A model generated the notes under the pieces. The model made no database searches, was not told where the DNA came from, and worked only from the letters and a program-made list of their open reading frames with translations. A DNA stretch of 64,000 nucleotides from Xenopus tropicalis (Eukaryota; Chordata; Amphibia; Anura; Pipidae), in assembly GCF_000004195.4 (NCBI RefSeq), contig NC_030680.2, forward strand, positions 140,677,545 through 140,741,544, given 5' to 3'. The translations under genes were made by a program, and so were the position numbers. Positions 1 to 11,175 of the stretch are shown here, in pieces (the stretch's first letter is position 1; every line of letters begins with the position of its first letter).

Positions 1-469
1 ACAGATAAAAATACATTCAGCATTAATTACACAGCTAATCTTACATTTATTATACACCGCAACTAATATCACATATAGAATATAAACCCAAAGGTTGACA
101 TGTTCCTAATAAGTAAATCCATTTTACTTCCGAGCGTAATAAGTTTTTGTAATGATCACCTCCTCTCTCCGTCGGCATAACTCTAGGCGACAGATAGTTC
201 TTCCAGCCCTAGGAGATAATGTTGATTTCCCAAACCAAAAGACATTAACAAAGAAGCCAACAAAAGCTACCCTAAGCCCCCATATTTATCTGCCCCCAAG
301 GCTGATCGTCATGCCTTCAGCCATTCCAGGACGTGTGCAATGGATTATGGGAAAAACCCGCAGAAGCCCCCAACCCAAAAAGGCACGTATAAAACCCATA
401 GCTAAGAAAGATCAAGCTTGTGGCCCCAGCCTTGCTATTTCTGTGCCCTGTACTGTTAGGCACGACTAC
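1..469. other. Non-repetitive AT-rich intron block
   Basis: No gene, tandem repeat or transposon end is visible. A 106-codon open frame at 152-472 has no recognisable domain and runs into the next transposon, so I read it as chance. Presumed foxp1 intron. Confidence 0.5.
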
Positions 470-472
470 TAG

Positions 473-942
473 GGGGCTGATTTACTAAGACACGAATTCC
501 GACCGAATTGGAAAAATTCCGATTGGAAAACGAACATTTTGCGACTTTTTCGTATTTTTTGCGATTTTTTCGGCGCCTTTACGACTTTTCGGAAATTATC
601 GCAACTTTTTCGTTACCAATACGATTTGCGAGAAAAAACGCGAGTTTTTCGTAGCCATTCCGAAAGTTGCGATTTTTTTCGCAGCGTTAAAACTTGCGCG
701 AAAAGTTTCGCTTTTTTCGTAGCGTTAAAACTTAAAAGGCGCAATGTTTTGCGCAAGTTTTAACGCTACGAAAAAATCGCAACTTTCGGAAAGGCTACGG
801 AAAACTCGCATTTTTCCGCAAAAATCGTATTGGTAACGAAAAAGTTGCGATAATTTTCCGAAAAAATCGCAAAATACCGATCATTACGAAAAAAACGCAA
901 TCGGACGCATTCGGCCCGTTCGTGAGTAAGTAAATGGGCCCC
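473..942. mobile_element. Fold-back MITE, copy 1 (TAA-type target site)
   Basis: The element is one long imperfect palindrome of about 470 bp. The left arm starts GGGGCTGATTTAC and the right arm is its complement, ending GGGCCCC. The arms are rich in TTTTTCG/CGAAAAA words and meet near 725-735. It is flanked by TAG (470-472) and TAA (943-945), compatible with a mutated 3-bp TWA duplication as made by PIF/Harbinger transposases. A close second copy is at 22155-22621. It has no coding capacity. Confidence 0.85.
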
Positions 943-1441
943 TAAGAGTCCAAAAAAGGAAAGTTGGCATGTTTATTTTTTAAAAATAAATCTTTTTTTT
1001 TGCTATTTTTGTTCATTTATTTTCTATATCGAACATGAGGGGTAACCATTTTTTGTTATCAAAAAGCAGAATCTTTAATCTGCGGTGCAGGGCTGAGCAA
1101 GGCCTGTTACGGAACAAGACAAGTTTACTTAATCTTGACAGCTTTGGGTGTAATCTCCCTGGGCTTGTGACAAGTCCGACTTTAAGATTTATAACTCCTT
1201 AATCAAATGTCTAGAAGATGCACAGAATGTTATCGGCCGGCTTCCTTTCACATGACTGGCCGAGGACTCAATAGACAGTTAGATAAGTGCTTGCAGCTTT
1301 TGGGCTTCGCTTAGAATTCCACAGTTTCCAGTCTATCAATACCGCCCTGTCCTCAACTCTTTCTTATTTCATTTCCCCAGTCTGTATCTCATGTAAGGGG
1401 CACCCTCCTCACTTATTGAGCCCCCTTTTTTGTAATTCCGT
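943..1441. other. Intron block without recognisable features
   Basis: Mixed-composition sequence with a T-rich start. I see no repeat family shared with the rest of the window and no gene. Confidence 0.4.
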
Positions 1442-1888
1442 TTAAAGGAAAAGTAACACTAAAAATTTTCAAGTGAAAAAGCTATTCTACCCTGCACCAA
1501 TAACTGCCCTATCCTGCAAACCCCTTAGTATTAGTGAATGCTTTCAAAGAAAATACCTGTTAAAACTTGGCTTCCTGTCAATTGAACTACGGCGATAGGG
1601 CGAAGGAAGGAGCAGCAATCACTATGCAACGATCGATTGATCGAGACTAGTCTGACTCCTTCCTATACAGAAGGAAGACTAACCTCGATTAATCGATCAC
1701 TGCATAGTGATTGCTGCTCCTTCCATCGCCCTATCGCCGTAGTTCAATTGACAGGAAGCCAAGTTTTAACAGGTATTTTCTTTGAAAGCATTCACTAATA
1801 CTAAGGGGTTTGCAGGATAGGGCAGTTATTGGTGCAGGGTAGAATAGCTTTTTCACTTAAAAAAATGTTAGTGTTACTTTTCCTTTAA
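1442..1888. mobile_element. Near-perfect palindromic TTAA-flanked MITE
   Basis: TTAA at 1442-1445 and 1885-1888 bound two inverted arms of about 210 bp that are almost identical base for base. The ends read AAAGGAAAAGTAACAC and GTGTTACTTTTCCTTT. The centre (about 1640-1690) holds smaller inverted motifs around GATCGATTGATCGAG. TTAA target sites with AAAGG ends fit the piggyBac-type Xenopus T2 MITE group. The low divergence between arms suggests recent origin or gene conversion between arms. Confidence 0.9.
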
Positions 1889-1970
1889 TTATAGTATTCC
1901 TTTTTTAATAGTGTTGTTCTTAAAGTCTAACTAGAGGTTTAAAATTTCTGTATTAATTGGGGCACCAAAA

Positions 1971-2243
1971 CAGTGTCGGACTGGGGAGCCAAGGGCCCAC
2001 CAGAAACCTTAGCCCTTAGGCCCACTCTCCAGATCAACTTTCCTTCCCTATTCACTCACTTTCTTTCATTTCTTATTTACTTCTTTTTACATACTATTAT
2101 CTATCCTTTCTTCCATTTCTTCTGTTTCTTCTCATATAGAACTGAGTAATGGCCATGGTAGAAGCATACAAGGCAAATGGTTGGGTGAGCAGGAGGGCCC
2201 ACTGGGAGTTTTCATGGTATCCTGGTGGGCCAGTCCGACACTG
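1971..2243 (+). mobile_element. hAT-like MITE, CAGTGTCGGACTGG family, copy 1
   Basis: Terminal inverted repeats CAGTGTCGGACTGG and CCAGTCCGACACTG bound a 273-bp pyrimidine-rich core. A perfect 8-bp duplication, CACCAAAA, lies at 1963-1970 and 2244-2251, the hAT signature. The same family is at 33811-34089; related members are at 18428, 29573, 48343 and 63289. No transposase is present, so it must have been moved in trans. Confidence 0.93.
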
Positions 2244-3294
2244 CACCAAAATGTTGGGTAACCTTGTGGCCTAATCCACTGCATAAAGAGAAAAAGTTGT
2301 GCTTCCCCACTAATCAAATTTAAGCCATTAAATGGGGGCAGGCGAGAGTATCTGTTCTCCAGGCCGGTGCATAGGGTTGCCACCCTTGGCCTAGGCAAAG
2401 ACTGGACAAGATGGCAGACTCATAGCATTGGGGGCAGAGCAGTGACATATGATGTGTGGGGGATTCCCATGACATTGGAGGTGGGTACTGGCCAAATATT
2501 TGCTCAGGTTTCAGCATAGTCAAACCCAAACAAAATCTGGCTTCCCCATTGGGCAGAAGAGCCGCTACTACAAACCCTGCATTATTTAATCCGTGCCCAG
2601 CACGGGCAGAAGCACGGTCGGAGGCCGAGGCTGGAATATTTATATATCACTGTACAAGTCAAGTGATGTTCTGAGATATAAAGGAGTCCAACACAGGGTC
2701 AGCCCCACCGGGGCCAGAAGGATCTCTGCAGTTCTACCGCTTTTCCCAGAGACCCTGCATGAAGTTGTCAGGATTATTTGGGCGTTTTCTGGCCTCGCAC
2801 TTGAGTCACACCATGCTCTTGGGAACCGACGTGAGGCACAGTTTTTCCAAAGCAGTGTGAATAAAAAACAGAGCGATTTGCTTATATGCCATACAAACAC
2901 CATAGGATCTATTTACTACTCAGTCCAAAAAGCTGAATTTTTTTTTTCTCTTTGTTTTAGGGTTGTTTTTTTTTATCTAAAATATTTAGCCCAGCAGGGT
3001 TTGGCATGACCCCAGCAATAGCACAGCCATTAATACCTTACAACTCTGCCTGCAAGGCAGCTGCACTAAATTTATGTGTATTTAGGTGAGTGATCATGTG
3101 AGCAGTGTGGGTGGCCTTCCCTGTGCTGTTGTCTTCCCCTTTAAACAACACTTCATAGATTAGTGGTGTCCAGACTGCCTCCTTGCTGGGTGGAGTTGAA
3201 ACCCAAGTCTTCATCTCCAACAAGGATGCTTGGAATTGTAATTAAGCAACAAATGACAGACCACAAGGTAGATATCACCAATCTAGCTGTTGGA
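2244..3294. other. Intron block, mostly unique
   Basis: Several 60-140 codon open frames occur on both strands here, but none has a recognisable domain and they overlap antisense to each other. Nothing else is supported. Confidence 0.4.
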
Positions 3295-3780
3295 CCTGCT
3301 ATCCCACAGCCCCAGTCCCTTCCCAGAGGCTATTATCCCCCCACTGCTACTATAGGCACCATCTCTCCCTACTATACCTGCTATCCCACAGCCCCAGTCC
3401 CTTCCCAGAGGCTATTATCCCCCCACTGCTACTATAGGCACCATCTCTCCCTACTATACCTGCTATCCCACAGCCCCAGTCCCTTCCCAGAGGCTATTAT
3501 CCCCCCACTGCTACTATAGGCACCATCTCTCCCTACTATACCTGCTATCCCACAGCCACAGTCCCTTTCCAGAGGCTATTATCCCACTGCTACTATAGGC
3601 ACCATCTCTCCCTACTATACTTGCTATCCCACAGCCCCAGTCCCTTCCCAGAGGCTATTATCCCCCCACTGCTACTATAGGCACCATCTCTCCCTACTAT
3701 ACCTGCTATCCCACAGCCCCAGTCCCTTCCCAGAGGCTATTATCCCACTGCTACTATAGGCACCATCTCTCCCTACTATA
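3295..3780 (+). repeat. 82-bp satellite array, six copies (plus orientation)
   Basis: Tandem head-to-tail copies of an 82-bp unit starting CCTGCTATCCCACAGCCCCA and including GAGGCTATTATCCCCCCACTGC. Some copies lack about 4 C in the C-run. The reverse complement of the same unit forms a longer array at 55617-56794. A 118-codon open frame across the array start is a by-product of the repeat. Confidence 0.95.
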
Positions 3781-4195
3781 CTGTGCAACCTTCTAATGCG
3801 TTGGACAGAAACTGGCATTTAGATAATGTCCAACCGTATTTGCAGGTAGCTGACTCTGTTCTTTCTCTTACATTCCAATGGTTACAAGCTAAGTGACTAT
3901 TTTCTATCTTTTCCCATGTGGAGTGGCCTGTGGTACATTCCATTGCAGGTTAAGGGGAAAGTGCACATACAATAATTCACATGCTTGTGTTCCTGCAAAA
4001 ATGTAAGGCAACTCTTATACTACAATAAATTGTGTGTATATACCCAATATATCTGTTGGTAGAGAAACGTATGATTGAGAATTGCACTAAATAGAGGCTG
4101 AATGATCCACGCTTATAGAGAAAATGCAATGGTCAAATTATAGCAACCTATCTGTATTGTAAAACCCTTGTGTTCAATAGCTATAGGTTATAGAG
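3781..4195. other. Intron block without recognisable features
   Basis: Unique-looking AT-rich sequence between the 82-bp array and the Harbinger-like MITE. No gene is seen. Confidence 0.4.
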
Positions 4196-4198
4196 TAA

Positions 4199-4556
4199 AG
4201 GTGCCCATACACTATAAGATCCGCTCGCTTGGCGATGTCGCCAAGCGAGCGGATCTTCACCCGATATCCCCACCTACGGGTGGGCGATATCGGGTAGCAA
4301 GTAACTTTAAAAAAAATAATCCGATCGGATTACATTTGTGGTTATGGAGCAGTCGGTTTGGGGACCACATCAACGAGCCGATGCAGTCCCTGATCCAACT
4401 GGATTTTGTAACCTGGCCGATTGATATCTGGGCAATTTCAGGCCAGATATCGGTCGGCCAGGCCGCTCTGTTCTGCCCATACACGGGCCGATTAGCTGCC
4501 GAATCGGTCCAAGGGACCCATATCGGCAGCTATAGTCGGCCCGTGTATGGGGACCT
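4199..4556 (+). mobile_element. PIF/Harbinger-like MITE, family H, copy 1
   Basis: Ends AGGTGCCCATACAC and GTGTATGGGGACCT are inverted repeats, flanked by identical TAA (4196-4198 and 4557-4559). Inside are shorter palindromes: a CGCTTGGCGATGTCGCCAAGCG hairpin near 4226 and a CCGATATC..GATATCGG block. A 3-bp TWA target duplication is typical of PIF/Harbinger. The family recurs at 9741, 11373, 38106 and 39858, with older relics at 11852, 16703 and 18055. Confidence 0.92.
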
Positions 4557-4646
4557 TAAGAGCAGATGCTGAGAACACTTAGTAACGCACAAAATAAAGT
4601 CAAGGGCCATGGAGCATTCCAGGGACAAGATTTTTTAGGGTCAGAA

Positions 4647-4790
4647 AGCAAGGATCCCCAACCTTTCTTACCCGTGAGCAACATTTAAATTTAAAAAAAA
4701 AGTCGGGGAGCAACTCAGGCATGAAAAAAGTCCGTCAGGGGATACTAATAAAGGCCACTCTTCTGGCTACTCTGTGCATACTCCTACCTT
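4647..4790 (+). mobile_element. hAT-like MITE fragment, GATCCCCAACC family
   Basis: The left end reads AAGGATCCCCAACC followed by the family phrase about ACCCGTGAGCAAC and GGGGAGCAACTCAGGCATG. The matching right end is missing, so the copy is 3' truncated. Full relatives are at 34248-34529 and 60095-60402. Confidence 0.75.
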
Positions 4791-5530
4791 ACGTATAGGC
4801 AGCCAGTACATTAGATCACATATATGGCCTTTGCTGTCTGTTTATTGTAAGCTAAATAAACAGTACCTGTAGAAAGGGTGTGGTTTCCCCCAGGCAAATG
4901 TCTGTTTATTGTGTTTTTTAAGACTGTTGTAAAGTCGTCCACTTGAACGAGCCCTTCATAAGCCCAACACAATGGGGCCACTAAAGCCCGTGCTCGGGAC
5001 ACTAATCAAACAGAGAGCTTGTAGAAAGAAAGTTTTACTTTTAGTGTTGCCTCTATTTACCCTGTTTTTCTAGTTCTGGAGGATATGTCAGGTTCACTCC
5101 CCGTCGTACAAGTCTTGAGACAACAATACAATAAACACAATGTAAACAAACATATGATGCAAGTATGCAAAGTGGCGTAACGCTTTCTGTGCACACTCAG
5201 CCAGATCTGGTTTCGCCGGCTGCGCCTGTTATGTGCCAAGGTGTGAAACTGTGCGATGGAAATGTGACCTTGGCTAACAGAAGCTGCGGCCTTTGGCATT
5301 CTCTGCTCTAGTGATGGACACACATAGGCCCTTGGCTGTCAGTGGAATGCTGTTCCTGTTCAGCCATTAACAACTCCCATGCTTTGTTGTTCAAGGCAAA
5401 ATAATAGGAGTTCGGCTCTATAACACAGGTTTGGAATGTCATGTTTACTCCAGGATAAGTCATGGATTCTGCGGCATTCTGTAGGGTGCGGGAATCTACA
5501 GGGTCAGTCTTAAGAGATGGCATGGCCGTA
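4791..5530. other. Intron block without recognisable features
   Basis: Unique-looking sequence. Open frames on the minus strand at 5057-5523 overlap each other and have no recognisable domain. Confidence 0.4.
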
Positions 5531-6025
5531 TTAAAGGGAAACTATACCCCCAAACATTTTAAAAATATATTGCATAAACAGCTCATATGTAAATCCCTGC
5601 TTCATCTAAATAAACCATTTTCATAAAAATATACTTTTTTAGTAGTATGTGCCATTGGGTAATCCTAAATAGGAAACTGCCATTTTAAGTACTAAGGGCC
5701 GCCCCCTGGGATCATAGGATTCACAGTGCACACAAACAAGCCAAGGCACACATACATGCTAGGCCCCATCAGCCAATGAATGGACAGAGTTCTGCCTTTT
5801 GCTCCCACACTACTTCCTGTTACAGTTAGAGCTGCATCACTTCCTGTCAGCTGATCTCTGAGGGAGCACACAGCCCATCACTAAATGGCGGCTCAAGGGA
5901 AAGGATGTAAAAGGGCAATATTTACTGATATATATATTCCAATTGGGGAGATTCTTTAATAGGCCACTTAACATAATATAAACTGTTGGTTAAGTATTCA
6001 TTCTGGGGGTATAGTTTCCCTTTAA
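5531..6025 (+). mobile_element. T2-type MITE with TTAA ends, subfamily 1, copy 1
   Basis: TTAA at 5531-5534 and 6022-6025 bound inverted ends TTAAAGGGAAACTATACCCC and GGGGGTATAGTTTCCCTTTAA. The 495-bp body has no open frame of note. A second copy in inverted orientation is at 13303-13790. TTAA sites with AAAGGRR-like ends are the defining mark of the Xenopus T2 MITE family; the subfamily assignment is mine. Confidence 0.93.
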
Positions 6026-7498
6026 TAAAGCATTTGGCTGTTTGTTCCTGTGTGTGGTTCTGGGCAAGTGCTTATTCTTCCTTTACTGCCTCCTCACATA
6101 ATATTGTGATTTCTAGATTACATGTTTGTTAGAATTAGACATACATTTTTGTTAGATGACATATGGGGGCCTTTGTTGGATTCCAAAGTGCTCTCCTAAA
6201 TATGGTCAGAGCAAAGAGCGGAGCCCGTAATGTATAACTGCTGGCAAAAATAGCCCCATTTACCCAAAAATAACACTGCCCTTCAGTAGGACTGGCCTTA
6301 AAGCCAGGCAGAGAGAGAGCATTGGCCCTTGGCCTTGTGTGTCACAGGGGCCCCTTTGGTAGGAAGTTGAATGGACAAAGATCATAAAGTTTGTGTTACA
6401 ATCATTGACTGTAACTCCATGCAAAAACAGCCTAGGCTAGGGTCTCCAAAACCATAACAGTAGCCCTGCCCTCTCGCTATTGGGATCTGCAACTCCCAGC
6501 AGGGCGAGCTGTCTCTTGTATTTTATAATAGTTGGTGGTTCCCTTAAGTTGTACTAAAGTTCTTGTACATTGAATTTAAGAGCTGCTTTATTGACATTTT
6601 GCTAAAGTGCTGGAAGTTCCTCCTTCCCTGTCTGATCCTTGGGGCAATAAATATATATTTGTGTGGTCTGAATATTTTCATCTATATGGCAAAACCATTC
6701 AAGCACAGGATACACAGTTGATCACAGATTAAGTATGCAGAATCCCACTCTGTGCTACAGAATTCATCTGTTATCTGCTGTGTAACCTGGGCCTTTCCTC
6801 CTTTTATTGTCTTTGAATGGCTGCCCCCGTGGCTACACAGCAACTTGTTTATATAAACTATAGTTTACATAAAAGCACCGGTTGTACTAGTGCAGGGCAA
6901 CAGCACATTATATTTTAATTACTTTGAAACACTGTGTAAGTCATGGCTGCAAACACTATGTGTAACATTATGGTCAAAGCTGGTTATTAGAAGCCTTCTG
7001 CTTCTATTCCACAAACCAAAACAAAAATTGTGTTGTGACATTTTAACCTTGACAAACAATGTTTGTGCCGTTGGTTGCTCCTGGTCACCTTACACATAAT
7101 CAGTAGCTTTAATTACAGGGTTGGGTGATAATGGGACCTAAGGAACATGAAGAACATCATCTTGCCACTGAGACCATTGCTGATCACTGTTGATTCTAGG
7201 CATGCCGGGCTTCTTTAGGTATTCTTCCTATATAAAACCTGAGGAAGGTACAAAGGATGGGTCTGTTGCCTATATGGTTCAGTACCAGCCAATGGATATC
7301 TGCCTTCTGTGGTTATTTCAGCTGCATTTTGGAAGCATTGTTGGCCTGTCCTGTTTGTCGAGTTTCTGTAGATGGCAATAGATTATCATGCCATAGGGTA
7401 GGGACACACGGAGTGCATCATACACTTGCAGATGATTTGATTTGTCTGCCCCCTACCCTAAGTCATGTGATGGATTAAGGGTAAGAACCACGAGGTTT
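6026..7498. other. Intron block with few repeat traces
   Basis: Mostly unique sequence with no array or clear gene. From about 7396 (GGGTAGGGACACACGG) a transposon-end-like phrase appears, with CCCCTACCCTAAG near 7449-7460. These may be the ends of a very short or internally deleted MITE. Confidence 0.35.
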
Positions 7499-7770
7499 CT
7501 TGCCCACGATAGATCTCTGATATCACTGGGGAATAACTGCTCTGAAAAAGCTTTCCACCAACAACAATAGAAGTGGCCAGTGGAAAGCCCTTTGCATCGT
7601 TTTGGTAAGTCACGCAAAGTTTCCTCTTATAGGTAACTTCACACGACTTTGGAAAATACAGCAAAGTGAAGGGCTTTTCCAGCGACTTCTAACGTTGCCG
7701 GTGGAAACCTTTTTGGAGCGGTTACTCGCCCGCAATAGCAGAGATCTATCACGGGTGAGTAACTTGCTCC
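7499..7770. mobile_element. Fold-back element with about 95-bp arms
   Basis: Sequence around 7499-7595 (CGATAGATCTCTG ... GTGGAAAGCCCT) reappears inverted at about 7672-7770 (AGGGCTTTTCC ... CAGAGATCTATCACG), with an 80-bp spacer. The arms differ at several sites, so the insertion is not recent. A single-arm relative is at 27762-27880. No target duplication could be fixed. Confidence 0.7.
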
Positions 7771-8767
7771 ATGGGTTATAACCCTAAAGGTGGCGCCTTC
7801 AGTGGTGCCCGAGCAAAATCTTTTAATGTGGCCGACCAACGAGTTGACCAATATCCTCCTCTGAGCTGTCATACACATACCGAATATCGTACGAAACCTC
7901 GTTTTGGTACATGTATGGCCTTAACAGCTGGGACATGGGGCACCATTAGATAAACAATGGAAATTGACAGGACCACTTGACACATACAGTTGCAATATAG
8001 ACCATGAATGGGCCCACGACTATTACTGGTTATATTAGACTCCAACAGGATTTAGACCAGCAAAAATGTTCCTTCCCACTTTATAACAAAACATATAGAT
8101 GTAGAAACTTCTTAAATCTTCTTATATCATCCTGAGGCTGGATGTACCCTTGAATCCTGTTTTGGGCACCTTCCCACAATGCATTGCCCAGTGGGCCTCT
8201 TCTCCTTCCTCCACATATCCCCCGTAAGTGTAGGCGAATGGAGGGAAGAAATAATAGCGATTCTGTGTTGCCGCAGTAGGGTTTGAACATGTTTATTTTG
8301 CTTATTGTTTTATGACAGCAGAAGCAGTTGGAAGTCACAGATGAACAATAGATTTTTGTTTGTGTACGTGGAAGTGTTGGGCGGCTTCTCACGGGGAACT
8401 TTTTTTTTTCCCTGACAAGAGGGGACGTGTTTTATTTATGTGTGTTTACTGTACATTCTTCTGTGTTGCAAACAAAGCCTGCAGTATGAGGGAACTGGAA
8501 AAGCAATATTAAAGCAACAACAACAAGCAAAAAAATATGTGAAATATTTTCATTGGAGTAGATAAGGGACGGGTAGCCTGTGCCCTGGCCAAGGAGAGTA
8601 CCGGGCAGCACTCATTTACCGTGTCTATGTTGCATCTTGCCCCTGTCTTGCCATCTCAACTGCACTGAAAATCACTTTTAAATGCAATAATACTGCCCCG
8701 GGTCAGTGAGATATGGGGGGGGGGCGGTCATGCAAAGGGGCTGGCAGGTAATGTAAGGGGCAAGCTG
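7771..8767. other. Intron block, mixed
   Basis: The first 180 bases carry transposon-like phrases (GTACATGTATGGCC) without clear ends. The rest is unique-looking. A 103-codon minus-strand frame at 8081-8392 has no domain. Confidence 0.35.
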
Positions 8768-9326
8768 TTAAAGGGATTCTGTCATGATTTTTATGGGGTA
8801 CTTTTTATTTCTAAATTACACTGTTTACATAGCAAATAATTCCCTCTGCCATTTAACATTTTATTCTTGAACCAACAAATGTATTTGTAGCTGTAATATT
8901 GGTGTGTAGGCGCCATCTCAGTGCATTGTGCCTGAGTCTGAGCTTTCAGCCAGCGCTACACATTAGAACTGCTTTCAGCTAACCTATTGTTTCTCCTACT
9001 CCCATGTAACTGGAGGAGTCCCAAGCCGGACTTGGATTTCTTACTATTGAGTGCTATTCTGATACCTACTGGGAGCTGCTATCTTGCTCCCTTCCCATTG
9101 TTCTGCTGATCGGCTGCTGGGGGTGAGGGGGGGGGGATATCACTCCAACTTGCAGCGCAGCAGTAAAGTGTGACTGAAGTTTATCCGAGCACAGGTCACA
9201 TGGCTGTGGCACCCTGGGAAATGAGAATATGGTCACCAGATTTCAATGCAGGATTCTGCAGGAGAAGCTCTATTAACTGATGGGTTTTGAATAAAAACAT
9301 GTTTTCCCATGACAGTATTACTTTAA
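8768..9326 (+). mobile_element. TTAA-flanked MITE, CTGTCATG subfamily
   Basis: TTAA at 8768-8771 and 9323-9326 bound inverted ends TTAAAGGGATTCTGTCATG and CATGACAGTATTACTTTAA. The element is 559 bp and non-coding. The ends are imperfect but clearly related, fitting the piggyBac/T2-type group. Confidence 0.88.
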
Positions 9327-9439
9327 TTTAGGTAGGCAAGTCATTAGTGTATTTTGTATGGGAACTGGTACTGGGGTGACTGGGAGGAGGGGGGAGGACA
9401 AGAGGGTATTACAGATAGCCAGTAAAATTCTAATACCAG

Positions 9440-10252
9440 CCTTGGCCATATTTTATATACTAAACTAACTGCACCAGCCTAAAGTTTCAGCATCTCAATT
9501 GCAGCAATGATCCAGGCCTTCAAACTTGTCTCAGGGGGTCGCCATCTTGGAACGTGTCTGTGATTTAAATGCTGAGCTTAGGGGTTGTCGCAAATTATCA
9601 AGCAGAAAATGAGGTTTGTCAATTCTTGAGCTAATTGTACGGGGTTTCTGAGCTGCCATGTAGTAATTATCTATTTTCATTATTAATTAGCTGTGACATT
9701 TATATTCTGTATATACAGTATATTGTGAGTCGGTCCCTAAAGGTGGCCATACCCGCTAACATCTGCTCGCTTGGTGAGGTTGCCAAGCGAGTGGATCTTC
9801 TTCTGATAGCCCCACCTACGAGTGGGCGATATCGGCCTAATTCGCCAAATTAGAGCGATGGGTATAGGTGTCTGTTTGCAACTCATTAATGTGGTCCCCG
9901 ATCCAACAAATTTTTAAACCTGCCCGATTGAGATCTGCCCAATTTCAGGCCAGATGTGGGTCAGGCAGGCCCGTCGTTAGTGCCCATACACAGACTGATA
10001 AGCTGCCAAATCGGTCTAGGGGACCAATATTGGCAGCTAGAATCGGCCGTGTATGGCCACCTTAAACTCAGTTAAGTGACAGATCCCAGAGTATATATTG
10101 GGAATCAGCAGAAAAGAAGATGGGGGGCTGCTGGGGCATCTTTAGGGGCACAGATCTTACCTGCTAAAGGGCTGTGGGGGCCTTGGACTGGTACAGGAAC
10201 CCAAAGCATAATGGACAGCATTATTCCCTACTAGGCTTTAGTTCACCTTTAA
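9440..10252 (-). mobile_element. TTAA-type MITE, TTTAGTTC subfamily, split by a later insertion
   Basis: Read on the minus strand this matches the full copy at 36121-36649: the GCACCAGCCTAAAG block (about 9470), GTGAGTCGGTCCCTAA (9725-9740), AGTTAAGTGACAG (10071), the AAGATGGGGGGCTGCTGGGG block (10118), and the terminal TTTAGTTCACCTTTAA ending 10252. A Harbinger-like MITE (9741-10062) interrupts it at CCCTAA|ACTCAG. The left TTAA end was not found, so that end is probably decayed. Confidence 0.82.
9741..10062 (+). mobile_element. PIF/Harbinger-like MITE, family H, copy 2 (nested)
   Basis: Ends AGGTGGCCATACCCGC and GTGTATGGCCACCT are flanked by TAA at 9738-9740 and 10063-10065. The internal order matches 4199-4556 (GCTCGCTTGGTGAGG hairpin, CCCCACCTACG, GGCAGCTAGAATCGG). 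It sits inside the TTAA element 9440-10252. Confidence 0.92.
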
Positions 10253-11175
10253 ATCCAGGGGCCCACTTTGAATGGCAGAGAGCAGGCTCTAATACATGTG
10301 CTACAGCTCGCCATTGTAGGGCCGGAGTTGCCCTGCCGCAACGAGTTAACAGGATCTCTCTGAGGGATGATGAGCAACTCCTACTTGGTAACAGCAAATT
10401 ACTGTTTATAAGCAAACATGGCATTGTGTAAACAACAGGACTGGTCGCAGAACTGGTTTGATTTCATGGTGGTCAGCAGCTGATGCACAGAACGCGGCGG
10501 CGCAGCCTCCCCTGCCTCTGTCTGTCAGAAGAATAGGCCCGTCTGTGTGTCCTCTGGGCTGTTTACTCGCCACAAGATTCCGACCTTGTTTTCCCAGCCA
10601 GCGGCCCCCATTCTTCTCCTCCCCGCTGCCCCGAGTGTCACCTACAAATCTGTTGGTTATTCCACCTGGTTAATGTTAAATGGATCTTGCAAGGATGGTG
10701 TGTTTGTTCATAAACACGCACGCTGGACCTCTTGTTTACAGTACCCATAGCAGCAATCACTTATTAAACAAATATTGCTTTGTTTGCGGGTGTAAGCTGC
10801 ATTTTATCTGGAAAGGTCTGGCTCAAACTTAAATGCTCAGATCTTTCCCCCCCCCTAAAAGAATGGGGGGGGGCTTGTCCATGGAATGCAGTTAAAGTAC
10901 ATTTAGTTTGTTTTTCTTATCTCCAACTTAAGAGGAGGGGGTTCAAGAGATAGCCAAGTGCCGGTGATTTATGTCTCCCCCCCCCTTCTGTATTCTTGTA
11001 CCTTTCAGGGAAGAAATTAATGAATGTCTTGTTTCTTCAACGCTAAGTTTTTTTTTGCCCTAAACATTTATAACAGATGAGAAGAAACCAAGAGTAATCG
11101 GTAGGATAAAGTAGGAAAATGATGGATACTGGGCCCCGATTAAATAGGTGGTGTTGTAACCCTGAGCCCCTAGAT
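10253..11175. other. Intron block with C- and G-homopolymer runs
   Basis: Unique-looking sequence with poly-C/poly-G runs at about 10847-10871 and 10976-10985. Small open frames at 10174-10750 overlap on both strands and are unconvincing. Confidence 0.4.

Noticed and set aside
3163..3519. 118-codon frame with repeated PRGYYPPTATIGTI-like segments
   Set aside because: By-product of the 82-bp satellite; the reverse array at 55617-56794 gives the same peptide on its minus strand.
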